Shown: positions 1 through 11,360, numbered from the stretch's first letter. The stretch: DNA of 64,000 bases from Larix kaempferi (GCA_027924585.1 BSBM01000386.1:3172001-3236000), one strand, 5' to 3'. The notes: generated from the sequence alone by a model not told the origin. Translations and numbers: made by a program.

Positions 1-331
1 TAAGGCGTTGAAGCCTTGCGGCTTTCGTCGTGTGACAGGTTAGGTTTTTCAGTGAATTAGTCTCAGAGTTTGAGAAATTGTTCAACGTTGCATGCTACTT
101 TTGTTGCATCGGTTGGAAGAACTGGAAGCATGAAGCATTCCATCCGTCTGTTCTTGTGAAGGTAAGTTCAGATTATAATACTGTTTTTTTGAGAATACAG
201 TTTGATTTATAATGTATTCGTTTTTGGAACTTGTTTATAACTTCGTGATAATTTTTGTGGCAGGTGCTGCCTTCGTTGTGGAGTTTATAGTGCTCTGGGG
301 TTTGTTGGAAAGGATGGCTCGCTTCGCTTTG
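1..331 (+). other. Candidate 5' end of a plant gene (two short exons)
   Basis: A consensus plant splice donor (AAG|GTAAGT) begins at 162. A plausible acceptor (TTTTTGTGGCAG) ends at 263, which gives a 102-bp intron. The following segment contains ATGGCT in a good plant start context at 314 and meets a second donor (G|GTAAGC) at 332. This would make a short first coding exon of six codons reading MARFAL. I found no convincing downstream coding exon in the window, so the call rests on splice and start signals only. It could equally be chance in noncoding DNA. Confidence 0.22.
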
Positions 332-2599
332 GTAAGCCCCGGTGGCATAACCCTCTGTAGGTTCTCCTGGCAGATTATAGCCATCGTTGAAGATTGTAAC
401 AACTTTGTGTTTTCTTGGAAATTGTGGTCCAAACAGTGTTGTTTGTTTTGACGCCTGTATTATGAATGCCTCTCGGCTTATAGGGTCGGTGTAAATAGGT
501 TTAGGTTACTGTACAGTGTTTTGGATTCTAAGTTGAACTGGGCAATGTATCTTCTCTCGTCGAGGGTTTCAAGCTCTGTCGAATTTTTAATAAGAACAAA
601 ATATTTATAAATCTATTTTGCAATAGTTGTTTTCGTTTCTCCTTTTGGGGCTTGACCCGTGAACATAACTTCGAATTCGGTGATTTAAGTGTTGAAATGA
701 ATTGGTTACTAGCAGATCTTTGTGTTTAACTTTGATGTAAAACAATGGGTGGTTTGTAAACTAGGTTTCAATACCTCTGTTGCTATCGTTTTCTTTTTTG
801 AACTGTGACACTTTGAAATGTATAACGATGGAATGGGTACTGTGTGATGTATGTGAATAATGAAAAGACTGTTGCTTCCACTAAACAATGGGTAGATGTT
901 TATAACTATGGAAGGCTTTGGTCTGTGTGTAGTTCGTTGATTTGTAAATAATGCTGTGTTTTCATCTTATAATAGGTTTGAGTATAAGGGTTTGTCTTTG
1001 TGTGGAAAAGTATGGCTTGAACCTGCTCCTCGATATGAAATCGGCAACCATACTTGTTGTCTGTTACTACTGTTAGAGTCGTTCCATGAATGTTGTGATA
1101 ACTAGCATGCTTGAGTTGGTGCCGAGACTTTAACTGTGTCGATTTATGGAAAATAGCACATGGTTTGACATAAGTTTAAAATGGTTAATAAGAAAATTGT
1201 TGGCTGTATGCCGAACGTTGATAACACTGTTTATGGTTATAGAATGAATTGACAAATGTTTTATTTCCTACTATGAAATTTATAATATAAAAAAATGGGA
1301 AATTATGTGCTTGTAGTAATTGGAATTTGCTAACTGTACTTTGTTTTCAAAAGGGAAATATCACTATGCTGTATGTTGAGATTAAATCTATAACTGCTAT
1401 AGTAGAAACGTATACATTTTAAATACTGTAATACAGAGAAACAATTCTTATATTGTTAGAAAAGAAAAACTATTTATTTTGAGACAGAAGATATTTATGA
1501 AACGAAGAAAACATTACTTGTTTATTTAGGAGAACAATTATCTATAAATAGAATGATAATGAGGACACTGTAGATGTATACACAGGAATTAAATAGTAAG
1601 CAGAAAAATTTGAGAAAATATAATAATTTCATCTTCTCATTCACCTGGCTATTTGCCTATCTTGATCTATCTGACTTAATTTTATCTTTGTACTAGAGTA
1701 CGATGCATATCCATTTGCATGGGGAAAAATGCAGAGACTATTCTATTCAATCAAAAATCAATTTTACACAGAATCATAACTTACTCAGGGGACTGAAATA
1801 AATTTATAAAATAAAACAATAAAAGTTATTATACAGCAGAACTTTAAAATGTATGAAAATAGATAAGATAATGGAACCTGTAATTGAAGATAGGGTCGAC
1901 AAACACCCAAGGAGGCATGTTCCTCCCAACCTATTCCAAAAGAAGCAGCTCAACTGCTGGCTTCTTGTGAACCCCCGAGCCTTATTACTGAGCCACTAAG
2001 TAGATGGAATCTGTGTAGAAGCAAGGCACTCAAAAATGCCTTCAGCACTCAGCATCAACCTCCTGTAATAACATGCCTTCAGCACTCAGCATCAACCTCC
2101 TGAACTCAATAAGAGTTTGCCAGACTCACAACATGATCAATAACATAGCATATCCCCTCATCAAATCTCTTGGGTGTAAACATAGCAAAAACCCAAGGTA
2201 AATTTCCTTGTCAGGAAAAGTGATGAACCTTAGTTCATAATTTGATGGCTATTATATAGTCTGCCTAGGTCTTTAGTGGTTGGTTTGGAATAAATGAGCC
2301 TCAAGCTCCAGTCCCATCTTTCAGGGCACTATGACCACATTTCAAGGGAGTTTTCCCATACCAACAGCTAGTTAGTTGCATCATGATGCTGCCACTTGTC
2401 CATTGCCTTCTACCCCAGATTCCATTCCACCTAGTGTATCAGTAACCACTCTTTCAACAGTCCTCGTAGGTGTTTGTCTCCTATTTTATTTATTTAATAA
2501 TAATATATTGTGTAAATTACAATCATCCTTGGACACCTGTCCAACATAAAACTTTACAATAAAAGTTATCATAATGTTTTCTAACACAAAATGTTTTCC
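332..2599. other. Noncoding AT-rich stretch, no gene recognised
   Basis: No protein homology is recognisable in any frame. The 1860-2460 part is less AT-rich and contains a short direct repeat (listed separately) but I cannot assign it to a family. If the first 331 bases are a real gene start, this could be intron. Confidence 0.5.
2036..2102 (+). repeat. Short tandem duplication, 30-bp identical copies
   Basis: The 30-bp copies 2036-2065 and 2073-2102 (both starting ATGCCTTCAGCACTC) are identical and are separated by 7 bp, a period of 37 bp. The identity suggests a recent local duplication. Confidence 0.85.
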
Positions 2600-2614
2600 A
2601 GCAAAAAGGGTATG

Positions 2615-4070
2615 TTACACATGTTGTTGATGGCATCATTGGACACGTTCCATCTACCAGTCGACCATATGTTCATATGCATCCAGCCTCCACCCATGCT
2701 TATAATCCTATGCCTAGTTTCATGCCACCCGCCATGAGTGGTAGTCCTGACCTTTTATGTGTCACGCCTCATTCTGGAGCAACACCTTTGTATCTTCCAC
2801 CGGCCCCAACCCCTCATATACATGGACCTTCTTGTCTGGATCATTTCTACAATCATCCCCTACCAGCATATGCCCCACCTATAGCACCATCTTCCTACTA
2901 CCCTCCACCAACTGCACCCATGCCCACACAACCTCAAGATCCTCCCACTTATTATCCACCGCCGGCTGCCCCAACACCTTCCCAACCGCAAAATCCTCTT
3001 GTTCCACAATGGCTTGATTTTATGCCCAATAGAACCAGTCGCAGAACCAACCTTCCCAATGGAACCAACAAGGCCAATAGAATGGGAGATGCGGACACTA
3101 CTGGGGTAATAACCAACCTCCTAGCGGAGGTGGTCCACCATCGAACCCCCATGATAATAATGGTGTTGCATTAGCTAACCAAAATTCTGATCGACCACCT
3201 TGGCAAGGTAAAACCCCAACTTCAGGGTATTTTTTAAGGATTCTAACATTATACTTAAGTATAGTATTCTAGGTGATTATTTTGGATTGAAAAAAACGTA
3301 TATATAGATATGTAGGCGAATATCAAATATGAAACATACAATTTACTACTGAAATTTGTAAATTTTGGCAAAAACTATGATAAAAAAACATATTTTATGT
3401 ATATATAAGCGATATTAGAGACTAAAAATGACCAAATAGAGATTTTTTTTTTAAATCCCAAAAAATAGCCAATTGGCGAAATTTCGCCCCTAAAAATTAA
3501 CCTACCCAACTTACGTACGGACCAATCCTATTCTATTTGTGGGGTCTATGGCCATTACACGCACAATTATCCCCATTTGGCATGAGCTCGTCAACTTTGG
3601 AGTGAGGATGCCCAATGTTAAGGACATACTGCACCTCCAGCACCACCAAACCATCTGCAACTGAATGCATAACCTATGGTATTGCAGAACCCCCTACCCA
3701 CACAAGGAGTTGTAGCCACCCAACCTTTGGAACCCCCTCAAGGGACTGTTGCACCACAACAACTAGATACTTATGCTACCCCTATTATTTAACCCACTGA
3801 CTCAAGAACTGGCCACCTTTTAATGATGTCCTTGTCCGGTATCAACCTTCAGACATGTCGTAACTAGTATGGTTCGACCACTGAAACCATCCATACAGAC
3901 AAGGATGCTACCACTAATCTCATAGATCAGTGATTACATCTACCCTTGCCACCGCCGGAGGGGCCCCAAAAGCCCCTAAATTCCCTCTGCACTGTATCAA
4001 GAACAACCCCAACGCTCGGGCTGCCCCCAAATACAATATTGTGGGTGACTTAGCCTAGTCCCCCGCTGCT
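2615..4070 (+). pseudogene. gag: Element A gag C-terminal part with one zinc knuckle
   Basis: The longest open stretch, 2677-3174, is rich in Pro, Tyr, Ala and Gln, and aligns by eye with the matching part of element B (shared DGIIG and HGPSC wording). A CCHC-like nucleocapsid motif reads SICGVYGHYTHNYP near 3530-3580: the first Cys is Tyr and the last Cys is also Tyr, so the knuckle is mutated. Several stops and a 300-bp insertion (3207-3506) break the frame. The gag capsid domain seen in B is absent because A is truncated upstream. Known role of the family: gag forms the virus-like particle and packages the RNA. Here it is a relic. Confidence 0.7.
3207..3506. mobile_element. 300-bp AT-rich insertion in element A gag, possible MITE
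   Basis: Comparison with element B shows that the gag reading is interrupted between the segment coding NQN-D-R and the segment coding NLRT. The inserted block is AT-rich, starts GGTAAAACCCC and ends TTAACCTACC, so only the outer four bases form an inverted repeat (GGTA/TACC). The trinucleotide CAA flanks both ends (3204-3206 and 3507-3509). A perfect 14-bp palindrome (GGCGAAATTTCGCC) lies at 3475-3488 near the right end. The family is unknown; a 3-bp duplication would suit CACTA or PIF/Harbinger-type MITEs, but the ends match neither well. Confidence 0.45.
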
Positions 4071-4517
4071 ATGTCAACCTTAGAGGTTTTAAAGAGCTGT
4101 CCATAGTAACGCAAAACACTGTTTTCTTCCATCAGTGCGATTGACCCTTTTGACTCACGATTGATGGCATTTGATTTAGACTATTCTGAACCCTGCATGC
4201 CTTCGACCCTCACATTTCAGATCTCAGTTGTGATTAGGATCATTGTTATCCATCATTGCATCATCGATGAGGGTGCCTCTACACACGTCATGTCTACATT
4301 TGTATGGAAGAAGCTCAGATCCCCCCCTCTACAGCCATCCACGAGTACCCTTCGATCCTACGATGGTCGCATAGCTCAGCCGCAAGGCCTTCTTGCGAAT
4401 GTTCCAGTTCAATTAGCTGGAAAAGCTATCCTGGTTGACATCAAATTCATCAATGCACATCTTGACTACAACATGCTCCTAGGACGAAGCTACACGTACG
4501 CAATGAAGGTCATTTGA
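4071..4517 (+). pseudogene. Element A retropepsin-like protease region
   Basis: The sequence around 4258-4320 encodes CIIDEGASTHVMSTFVW, a retropepsin-like active-site flap context, and 4470-4505 encodes LLGRSYTYAMK, resembling the downstream LLGR motif of gypsy proteases. The usual Asp-Thr/Ser-Gly triad reads Asp-Glu-Gly, the same as in element B, so the substitution predates both copies. The open stretch 4161-4517 follows a segment homologous to B's MSTLEVLK start at 4071. Stops lie in the linker before it and directly after it. The family cleaves the Gag-Pol polyprotein; this copy is not functional. Confidence 0.65.
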
Positions 4518-4523
4518 TCATCT

Positions 4524-5806
4524 GTGTTATGGATTATGATGTCCCCCCATGAGGGATGGCTTGTCAAAATCGACCAACTTACTTATTTTGACCTTAATGT
4601 GCCTGCTACTCTAGAGAATGTCCTCCCCATGGTTGACAAACCCCTCCTTAGAACCATGGTGGGGCATGAGCTTTACTTAGAACCTCCCATGGCCTCCATA
4701 TTTACCTCCTTTCCCCCACCTCCTTTGACTGTTGAGATATTTGACTTGTGCACCATTTCGTCAATTCATTTCATCTTTGAATCATAGCCCGCTACTTAGC
4801 TGTAACCCTAATGACCACTTTTACCCCAACCACCATCAGTCCCCACCCATGTGGGAGACACCCCGATCCACACGATCCCTTTCTTGTTTCCTCCATTGGG
4901 AGTTGTTAGTATGCCTGTTATGGCCACATTTAATCTCCTAGTATTAATGTTAGGACTTCCTGTATGGTCCTTTCCTACACCTAATCCCACTCCCACCCCA
5001 CAAGTTGTTCTTCAACCGGTCCAAACAATCACAATTACCAATCATCCACCTCTCGGTGTGTCGACAAATACTTCCTATAACACCGTCCCTCAGAATTCCA
5101 AGAAAGATGGGGGAAAATCCTCGCAATCTAATACTATGGAAAATGTGAATAAAGTAATGAACCCCCCCCCTCCAGCACTACCACCTCCCAGGTGTGCTTT
5201 GTGTGACATTTCGGGTCATGCAACCCATAATCGTCCGCACTTGCCTGACCTTCAAGAGCATATGAAGACGTTGGAGGGTGACCCTCATATTTTGGTTGTT
5301 GAGTTTCCTGCTAATCCTCCATTATGTAATAAATCATTGTGCACCAATCACTCCTGCACCATATGCGTTTTCTACGACCATTACACCCACCATTGTCCTG
5401 ACTTACCTGAGTATCAATTGGTGCTTCATGAAATGTGCCAGCCGTCTTTAGAATCATCGATTTCTATCATTAAGGAGATCCACTTGCCCAAATATTCCTC
5501 ATCAACTGAGGTGAGCACTATTTATATGGTTTCCACAATTGGTGAACAATCCATTCCCTCGACACCCATCTCTACCTCTTTCGATCTTTCCACACAGTGT
5601 TTTCGCAGCAACGAATAAATTCTCGAAGCACTAACTGCACCTCAATTCCCTTGGGATGGAATGCATCATAGAGATTATTTTTTTCCCGAGGATTCCACTC
5701 CTATTTCAACCGACCAACTTTCGGTCGAGTCCAAAGATTTCATCCACGACAATGTGGACTGGTTCAAGAACCCATTCCATCTCCGAATTCTTTTGAGGAA
5801 GGTAAC
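4524..5806 (+). pseudogene. Element A protease-RT linker with two zinc-knuckle-like motifs
   Basis: A Pro/Ser-rich linker separates protease from RT. It contains two Cys/His motifs: CALCDISGHATHNR (about 5194-5235; final Cys is Arg) and CTICVFYDHYTHHC (about 5358-5399; complete C-x2-C-x4-H-x4-C). Element B has the same pair at the same place. The main open stretch is 4851-5618. Downstream, the frame breaks near 5618, then resumes toward the RT segment at 5807. The motifs resemble the nucleocapsid knuckle in this family's own gag, so the linker may derive from a gag duplication (inference). Confidence 0.6.
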
Positions 5807-6643
5807 ATGACTAACATCTCGCTCACCATCCAAGTTGATATTTTCGTCAAACCTAGTAAAGTTGAGAATATTACGTTAGGCTCCTTGTGTAGTCCTGACG
5901 AAGTAGTTTCCTACAAGAATCTATTCCAAGAGTTCCATGATGTTTTTGCTCGGTCATATACTGAGATGCTTGGTCATAACCCTGCTATTGTTGAGCAATG
6001 TATTGATGCTTGGCCTAACATCGCACCTGTACTCCAAAAGAAACGGCCCTGTCACCCATCCAAACTGCTAGCACTGAAGGCCAAAATTGAAAATTTTCAT
6101 CAAGCTGGGTTCATTTACCCCATTGGTTACACCACATGGGTGTCAAACCCAGTTTCAGTTAACAAAACACAAGGCACCATTCACGTTTCTACTGATTTTC
6201 ATGATTTGAATCTAGCCTATCTCAATGACAACTTTCCCACTCCTTTCATCGATCAACTCATCAATGCATGTGTGGGCCACGAGGTCCTATTCTTCATGGA
6301 TGGTTTCTATGGCTACAATCAGATTCAGATCCGTAAAGAGGATCAGTATAAGACTGCATTCACTACTCCATGGGGCACCTTTGCCTATCGCATCATGCCA
6401 TTTGGTCTTAAAAATGTTGTAGCCACATTTCAGCGGGCCATGACCTTTTTCTTTCATGACTTGGTCTATATTATCCTTGTCTACTTGGACTACCTCACCG
6501 CTCGATCCAAGAAATTTTTATACCACATGGACGATCTTTGGCATGTCTTTTTGCGTTGTCACAACTATAACATTCGCTTGAACCACCTCAAGTGTGTGTT
6601 TTGCGTTCATGTTGGCCGGTTATTGGGATACATTGTTTCTTAG
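5807..6643 (+). pseudogene. pol: Element A reverse transcriptase region, active site mutated
   Basis: A 278-codon open stretch has an RT-like order: a CHPSKLLALKAKIE lead-in, TTWVSNPVSVNK, STDFHDLNLAYLNDNFPTP, FFMDGFYGYNQIQIRKEDQ, TAFTTPWGTFAYRIMPFGL, and VYLDY where the catalytic box should read YxDD. The change of the second Asp to Tyr, with other losses (for example ACPKD to AYLND), makes it inactive. The wording is closest to Tat-type gypsy RTs. It continues in frame past the end of the RT palm into the connection before a stop at 6641-6643. Confidence 0.75.
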
Positions 6644-7418
6644 AAAGGGATCATCGTCAACCCTTTGAAGGTTCAAGCCATTCTTGACCTCCCATCCCCA
6701 TGCACATTGCGCCAATTGCAAAGGCTTCAAGGAAAGGCCAATTTTCTCCTCCGCTTTTTACCCATTATACTATGAAATTTCATGGTTTCCTTTGCTTGCT
6801 TCGGATTTCTCGAAGGATTTTATCTATATGTTTCAGAATTCGAACATGTCATTTCTGCAGTATTGGTCTAGGAATATAGTGCTCATCACGAGCATGTCAT
6901 ATATTATGTAAGTCATACCTTGTCTGGTCCACCATTGCATTCCCTCCACGAGGAGAAAATGGATCTTATCGTCGTCTTCTCGGTTCAGAAATTATGCCAT
7001 TACATTCTCATGAGCCGAACTATAGCTGTGGTCGAATCCAACCCCATGGTCTGTCTCTTGATTCATCGCCTCATCCAAGGTCGCGTGGCTAAATGGGTCG
7101 CTATCATTCAATAATATGACCTCGCATTTTTTACACCTAAGAGTACCAAGGCCCTTGCATTCGCACATCTCATGATCGACTTACCCTCTTCGTTGGTCGC
7201 CCCTCCGATCACGGATAACCTACCTAATGAACATTTTCTTACCATTTCGTCAGATGACCCATGGTATGGATACATTATCGTGTACCCTTGGACGCAGAAG
7301 TTTTGACCTCAATTCACTCACGATGATCGACGTCGCCTTCGCCATTAACTATCATGTTACCTCCTGATTGACGATGTCCTTTATCATTAAGGCATTGATA
7401 CCATTTTACTTCGATGTC
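6644..7418 (+). pseudogene. Element A RNase H and connection, degraded
   Basis: After a TAG stop the frame continues with VNPLKVQAILDLP and a segment homologous to B's RNase H (EHVIYYVSHTLSGPP, EEKMDLIVVFSVQKLCHYIL). About 75 bp corresponding to the RNase H N-terminal strand are missing near 6770-6830, and stops occur at several places. As in B, the first and last catalytic carboxylates of the ordinary gypsy RNase H are not visible. The region then runs through SSDDPWYG to the integrase linker. Confidence 0.65.
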
Positions 7419-8114
7419 TCACACGATGAGGAAGAACAAGTCATGAATGACTGTGATAGTGGATCCAGTGTCGGCCATTCCTTTGGAATGGCCACCTCCC
7501 ATAAGGTTATCCATGTCGAATATTTCTAGACCACACTTTTTTTCGATTGCATCACGACAGTTAGGCACTGCCGCAATTGCCAACTCTTTTCCCCTAAATC
7601 CAGGACCCCTTCCTCCCCACTCCATCCAGTAATCACCATCGGCCCTTTCTATAAATGGGCCATCAATTTTATGGAGTACAATCCCACCTCAGTAAGTGGA
7701 CATAACTACATTTTTTTGGTTTTCGATTATCTCACTAAGTGAGTCGAGGCCATGCCCACATTTAACTTCCAGGCCAATACCACAACATGATTCTTTTTTA
7801 ACCATGTCATTACACAGTTCGGGGTCCCCAAACAACTCATGTCCAATCATGGCAAACATTTCAAAGACACCATTTGAAAGGAATTTTCCACCCTCTTGAA
7901 GTTTGAACACCAGTATGCCTCATCCTACTACCCTCAAGGGAACGACCAAGTTGAGGCTGTCAACAAGATTATGAAAACAATCCTTCAACACACAGTAAAC
8001 AAGCACAAGTCAAACTTGCACCATATGTTTTCTCTTTCACTTTGGGTCAACCGCACCTGTACTAAGACCGCTATGGTTTTTACCCCTTTCCATTTGGTTC
8101 ATGACGTGGAGTCT
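7419..8114 (+). pseudogene. Element A integrase, first part (upstream of the element B insertion)
   Basis: Degenerate integrase homologous to B: fragments of the HHCC zinc region, a core with stops and frameshifts (7440-7890), and a better-preserved end, 7896-8114, reading FEHQYASSYYPQGNDQVEAVNK with the catalytic Glu after GNDQV. Wording ends in VHDVES, exactly where element B begins. The same domain continues at 27765. The duplicated AGTCT at both junctions accounts for the break. Confidence 0.7.
8110..8114 (+). repeat. Target-site duplication AGTCT of element B, left copy
   Basis: AGTCT directly precedes the left LTR (8115) and the same five bases directly follow the right LTR at 27760-27764. 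Removing B plus one copy restores the integrase reading frame of element A. This is the strongest structural evidence in the window for the nesting. Confidence 0.95.
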
Positions 8115-8815
8115 TGTTGGCTTGGTTTTGCAACCAAGCTTAGTGCTATGGGCACCTGCTAACTAGTAGCAACAGTCTCAAATATTAAAGCAAAAACAAA
8201 TGTAAATCTAAAACTAAAACTAAACTAGCATGTGCATTTGAATTGAAAACAAGAACAAGAAATAGAGAAAATAAATTTGTATTGAAAATAGGGTCAAGCA
8301 AGTGCTTGCAATGATAATACCTCCAAATGGTGAAGGTTGTTGAGTAGCTCCAAGGGTGAGCAGCTCCAAACTCCAAAGGGTCCTTTCTCCAAGGTAGCTA
8401 CAATGGCCAAAAGCTCATGGGAGATTTTGGCAGCATGAGGATAGGATGATGGATGGATGTAAAGTGAGGAGCCCCTACCACCTTTTTATAGTTTTTGGTG
8501 GTGGGGAATACCATTATGGTTTTGTGGAAACCAATGGTATTGACCAACATGGTTTAGGTACTTTTTCCTTCTTTTTCCTTTTTTGAATATTTTGAATATT
8601 TTTATTCCCTTTTTAATATTTTTGGGAATTTTGGACCCTTTTTGAGGGTTTTTTATGCTTTTTTAGGAAAAATACTCATTTTGAGTGGAAAAAGGGGTGT
8701 ATTAAGGTCTTTTGGTGACCTTTTGGTGGCTTTATAGGCTCAAATGGTGGAAAAGTGGACAAATGGGTCATGTGAATAAGGAAATGAGCTAGTGAGCACT
8801 TTTTAGGTGTTAACA
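8115..8815 (-). repeat. Element B 3' LTR (left copy, 701 bp)
   Basis: It begins TGTTGGCTTGG and ends GGTGTTAACA on the plus strand, so the transcription direction starts TGTTAACACC. It is 18 bp longer than the right copy because of one indel (between GTTTTG and ACCAAC, near 8521-8540). Other differences number about seven. A TATA-like box on the minus strand is annotated separately. Confidence 0.95.
8481..8490 (-). promoter_or_regulatory. TATA box in element B left LTR
   Basis: The minus strand reads TATAAAAAGG about 330 bp into the LTR (transcription sense). The right LTR has the same box at 27443-27452. In the 5' (right) LTR it would place RNA polymerase II initiation roughly 30 bp downstream, before the U5 region; the exact start is inferred. 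Confidence 0.6.
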
Positions 8816-8830
8816 GATTGCCCCCTGATG
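8816..8830 (-). promoter_or_regulatory. Element B polypurine tract
   Basis: On the minus strand the sequence next to the 3' LTR reads CAGGGGGCAATC, a purine-rich tract of the kind that primes plus-strand DNA synthesis in LTR retroelements. Element A has a decayed equivalent before its LTR at 31783. Confidence 0.7.
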
Positions 8831-9434
8831 TGTGAGGGTAGGAGCTCATCGTATGGCCGATAGGCATCATAGTTCTTTTGTCTTTTTTCTGGGGTTTGGG
8901 GAGGAGAAGAGACCGATTGGGGACTGGATCCACGACCCTTGGAAGCTGCAAAAATAAACAATATTACATGGCCTCAATATGAATGAGGAATAATCTCTGA
9001 TAATAGACGAGGCGGGTATACCCATGCTCGTATCCAGATACAACAATTAGTCCCAAGAAGGGGGACCTGAAAAAATACGTAAAAAATCTGTTGGTACATC
9101 ATAATGGTCCAAAGGGGACATCATTTTGGGATGTACTAATGATCATAACATGACTGATATCAATAACTGATACACTGGAATAACTGATGAACTGCTGAAA
9201 CTGAAGGTGTCCAACATTCGTAGGGACGTAATGACTGTGAGCCATCTCTGGGAAGTACATGTACATATAACTATATACTCGAGGGAGTATAAAATTGGGG
9301 TACATCTGAAAACTGTCACCATGCGCAACCCGGATATCTATAGAAAAAATGTAACTGGTTCTTTCCATAAATAGACTGTCAAATGTGGAAGCGTCAGGAG
9401 GTATCCGGGCTCTTCGACTAATAGCTGAACGGAC
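8831..9434 (-). other. Element B 3' noncoding region, distal part
   Basis: This segment lies between the 3' LTR and the inserted element C and continues at 16641. It resembles element A between about 31100 and 31780 in scattered blocks (for example the wording around the polypurine tract), so it is a conserved part of the family rather than filler. A 112-codon open stretch on the minus strand (9099-9437) has no recognisable homology. Confidence 0.6.
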
Positions 9435-9439
9435 CAATG

Positions 9440-10133
9440 TGTTAAATTTTCTGAATTTACTTCAATTTGATCTAGGATCTTAACTGAGAAAACAACATGT
9501 ACAACATATCTACAGCATATCAATCATGGAGACAATAATGTAAGCACACAAGAGACACAAAGATTTACTTGGGGAAAACCATAAAGGTGAAAAACCCCAA
9601 TAACTTCCTCAGAGATAGATAGAGCAAAGATACAACCAACCAAGAGAGATAGCCATAACCTAGCAGCAGATCCTCCTCCTCCATAAGCACGCCACTCCTC
9701 CTTGAGTGCATGTGTGAGAAGTGAGTGAGTAAATAGAGTGCCTCCCGCACTCTATTTATACTTGACTTGACTTGCCTTTTTACCTAACTCATGTAGGCTC
9801 GAACTTAACCACATAACATAATGTTGAGTGGGCCGACCCCCAATAGGGTGGTCTAATAACCCTTTGACCCACATGGCCGACCCCCAATAGGGTGGTCTAA
9901 TAACCCTTTGACCCACATGGCCGACCCCCAATAGGGTGGTCTAATAACCCTTTGACCCACATGACTTATACGGGGCCGACCCCAAATAAGGTGGTCTAAT
10001 AACCCATCAAGTATAAGTTACGACACTTACAATATAAATGACGACACTTCCTTATAGAGGAATAATACCATCTCTATAGGAATACAATATACATATATGT
10101 GAAATACATTCCGAAGTTACATATACATCAACA
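9440..10133 (-). repeat. Element C 3' LTR (left copy, 694 bp)
   Basis: TG...CA ends, flanked by CAATG. It contains three tandem copies of a 44-bp unit starting GGCCGACCCCCAATAGGG, against two in the right LTR, which accounts for the whole 44-bp length difference. Confidence 0.95.
9731..9760 (-). promoter_or_regulatory. Element C LTR TATA box overlapping a perfect hairpin
   Basis: Minus strand TATAAATA lies at 9753-9760. An 11-bp perfect inverted repeat (AAATAGAGTGC / GCACTCTATTT, loop of 5) occupies 9731-9741 and 9747-9757, so the TATA box overlaps its 3' arm. The right LTR has the same at 16277-16303. A start about 30 bp downstream of TATA would fall inside or just past the stem, so a 5' RNA hairpin or cruciform could form; this is inference. 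Confidence 0.6.
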
Positions 10134-10142
10134 CTCCCTCTT
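10134..10142 (-). promoter_or_regulatory. Element C polypurine tract
   Basis: The minus strand reads AAGAGGGAG immediately before the 3' LTR, a typical copia plus-strand primer. Confidence 0.75.
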
Positions 10143-10392
10143 AACTAGGAAGGTATTTCTCAGCACAGTTCTTCTAGCACAAGTCATCTTCTCTAGATCA
10201 TCGTCACTAGATAATCGTCATCGAGTCATCATCATCATCACTGCTGCTGCTATCTCAATCAATCTCTGAATCTACTCGTCATAGGAAGTTCTACAGAGCC
10301 AGTCCTTTTTCATACTGGATGTAGGCCCACCATCTGCAGGTCTTCCTCATCACTGGCCATACTGTGGAATTCTCAGGACTCATTATGTGCGT

Positions 10393-11030
10393 CACAAAAC
10401 TTGGCTGCAGCATCCCAGGCTGTTACGAGCACACAGCTCTACCTGTAGCATCTCCTAGGAGCACATTACATGTGACCCATCACAAAACCTAGCTGAAGCA
10501 TCCCAGGCTGTTACGAGCACGTGGCTCTACCTGTCGGATCTCCCAGCAGCACATTACATGTGATCTCACCACAAAACCTGGCTGAAGCATCTGAGGCCTT
10601 TTTCATCCTGTCCAGATCTCCCAGGAGCAAATTACATGTGGTCCACCACAAAACCTGGCTGAAGCATCTGAGGCCTTTTTCATCCTGTCCAGATCTCCCA
10701 GGAGAAAATTACATGTGGTCATGGCAAAACCTGGCTGAAGCATCTGAGGCCTTTTTCATCCTGTCCAGATCTTCCAGGAGCAAATTACATGCCATAGGAC
10801 AAAACCTCGCAAGAGCATCTGCCAGATATCCTAGGGCACCGAATTACATGCCATAGGCAAAACCTCGAAAGACTATCTGCAGATCTCCCAGGGCACAAAT
10901 TACATGTCCTCCCAAGCAAAACCTCGAAAGAGCATTTGCCAGATGTCCCAGGGCACCGAATTACATGCCATAGGAAAAACCTCAAAAGACCATCTGCAAA
11001 TCTCCCAGGGCACAAATTACATGCTTATCT
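10393..11030 (-). repeat. Tandem array in element C 3' region, nine units of decreasing length
   Basis: Nine head-to-tail units each begin with a CAAAACCT-type core and end with an AAATTACATG-type core. Their lengths run about 88, 88, 77, 78, 75, 58, 59, 58 and 57 bp from left to right. Internal deletions therefore occurred within the array and then spread by local duplication. The array lies between RNase H and the polypurine tract and is noncoding. Confidence 0.8.
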
Positions 11031-11095
11031 GCACAACCTGATCCACGGCCATAGAGTATCAACCTGATACTCACCATACATCATCCTGATGTACT

Positions 11096-11269
11096 CATGA
11101 TCGTCCTGATCATCATCACTGCAACGTCCTGCTGCATGTCGTCTGGAGCAACATCCTGAAGCTCATCATCCATGATCATCCTGATCATCATCACTGCAAC
11201 GTCCTGCTGCATGTCATCTGGAGCAACATCCTGAAGCTCATCATCCATGATCATCCTGATCATACAATG
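11096..11269 (-). repeat. 75-bp tandem repeat in element C, 2.3 copies
   Basis: Copies begin at 11096, 11171 and 11246 (partial), each starting CATGATC. The first two differ at about two positions, so the duplication is recent. Confidence 0.85.
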
Positions 11270-11360
11270 TATCCACCTGATACATGATACATATCACCAT
11301 ACATGATCCACCCGATCATACAATGTATCCACCTGATACATATATAGATACATGGTCCAA

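Noticed and set aside
8676-8951. 91-codon open stretch across the element B LTR edge
   Set aside because: Spans LTR, polypurine tract and 3' noncoding DNA; not a gene.
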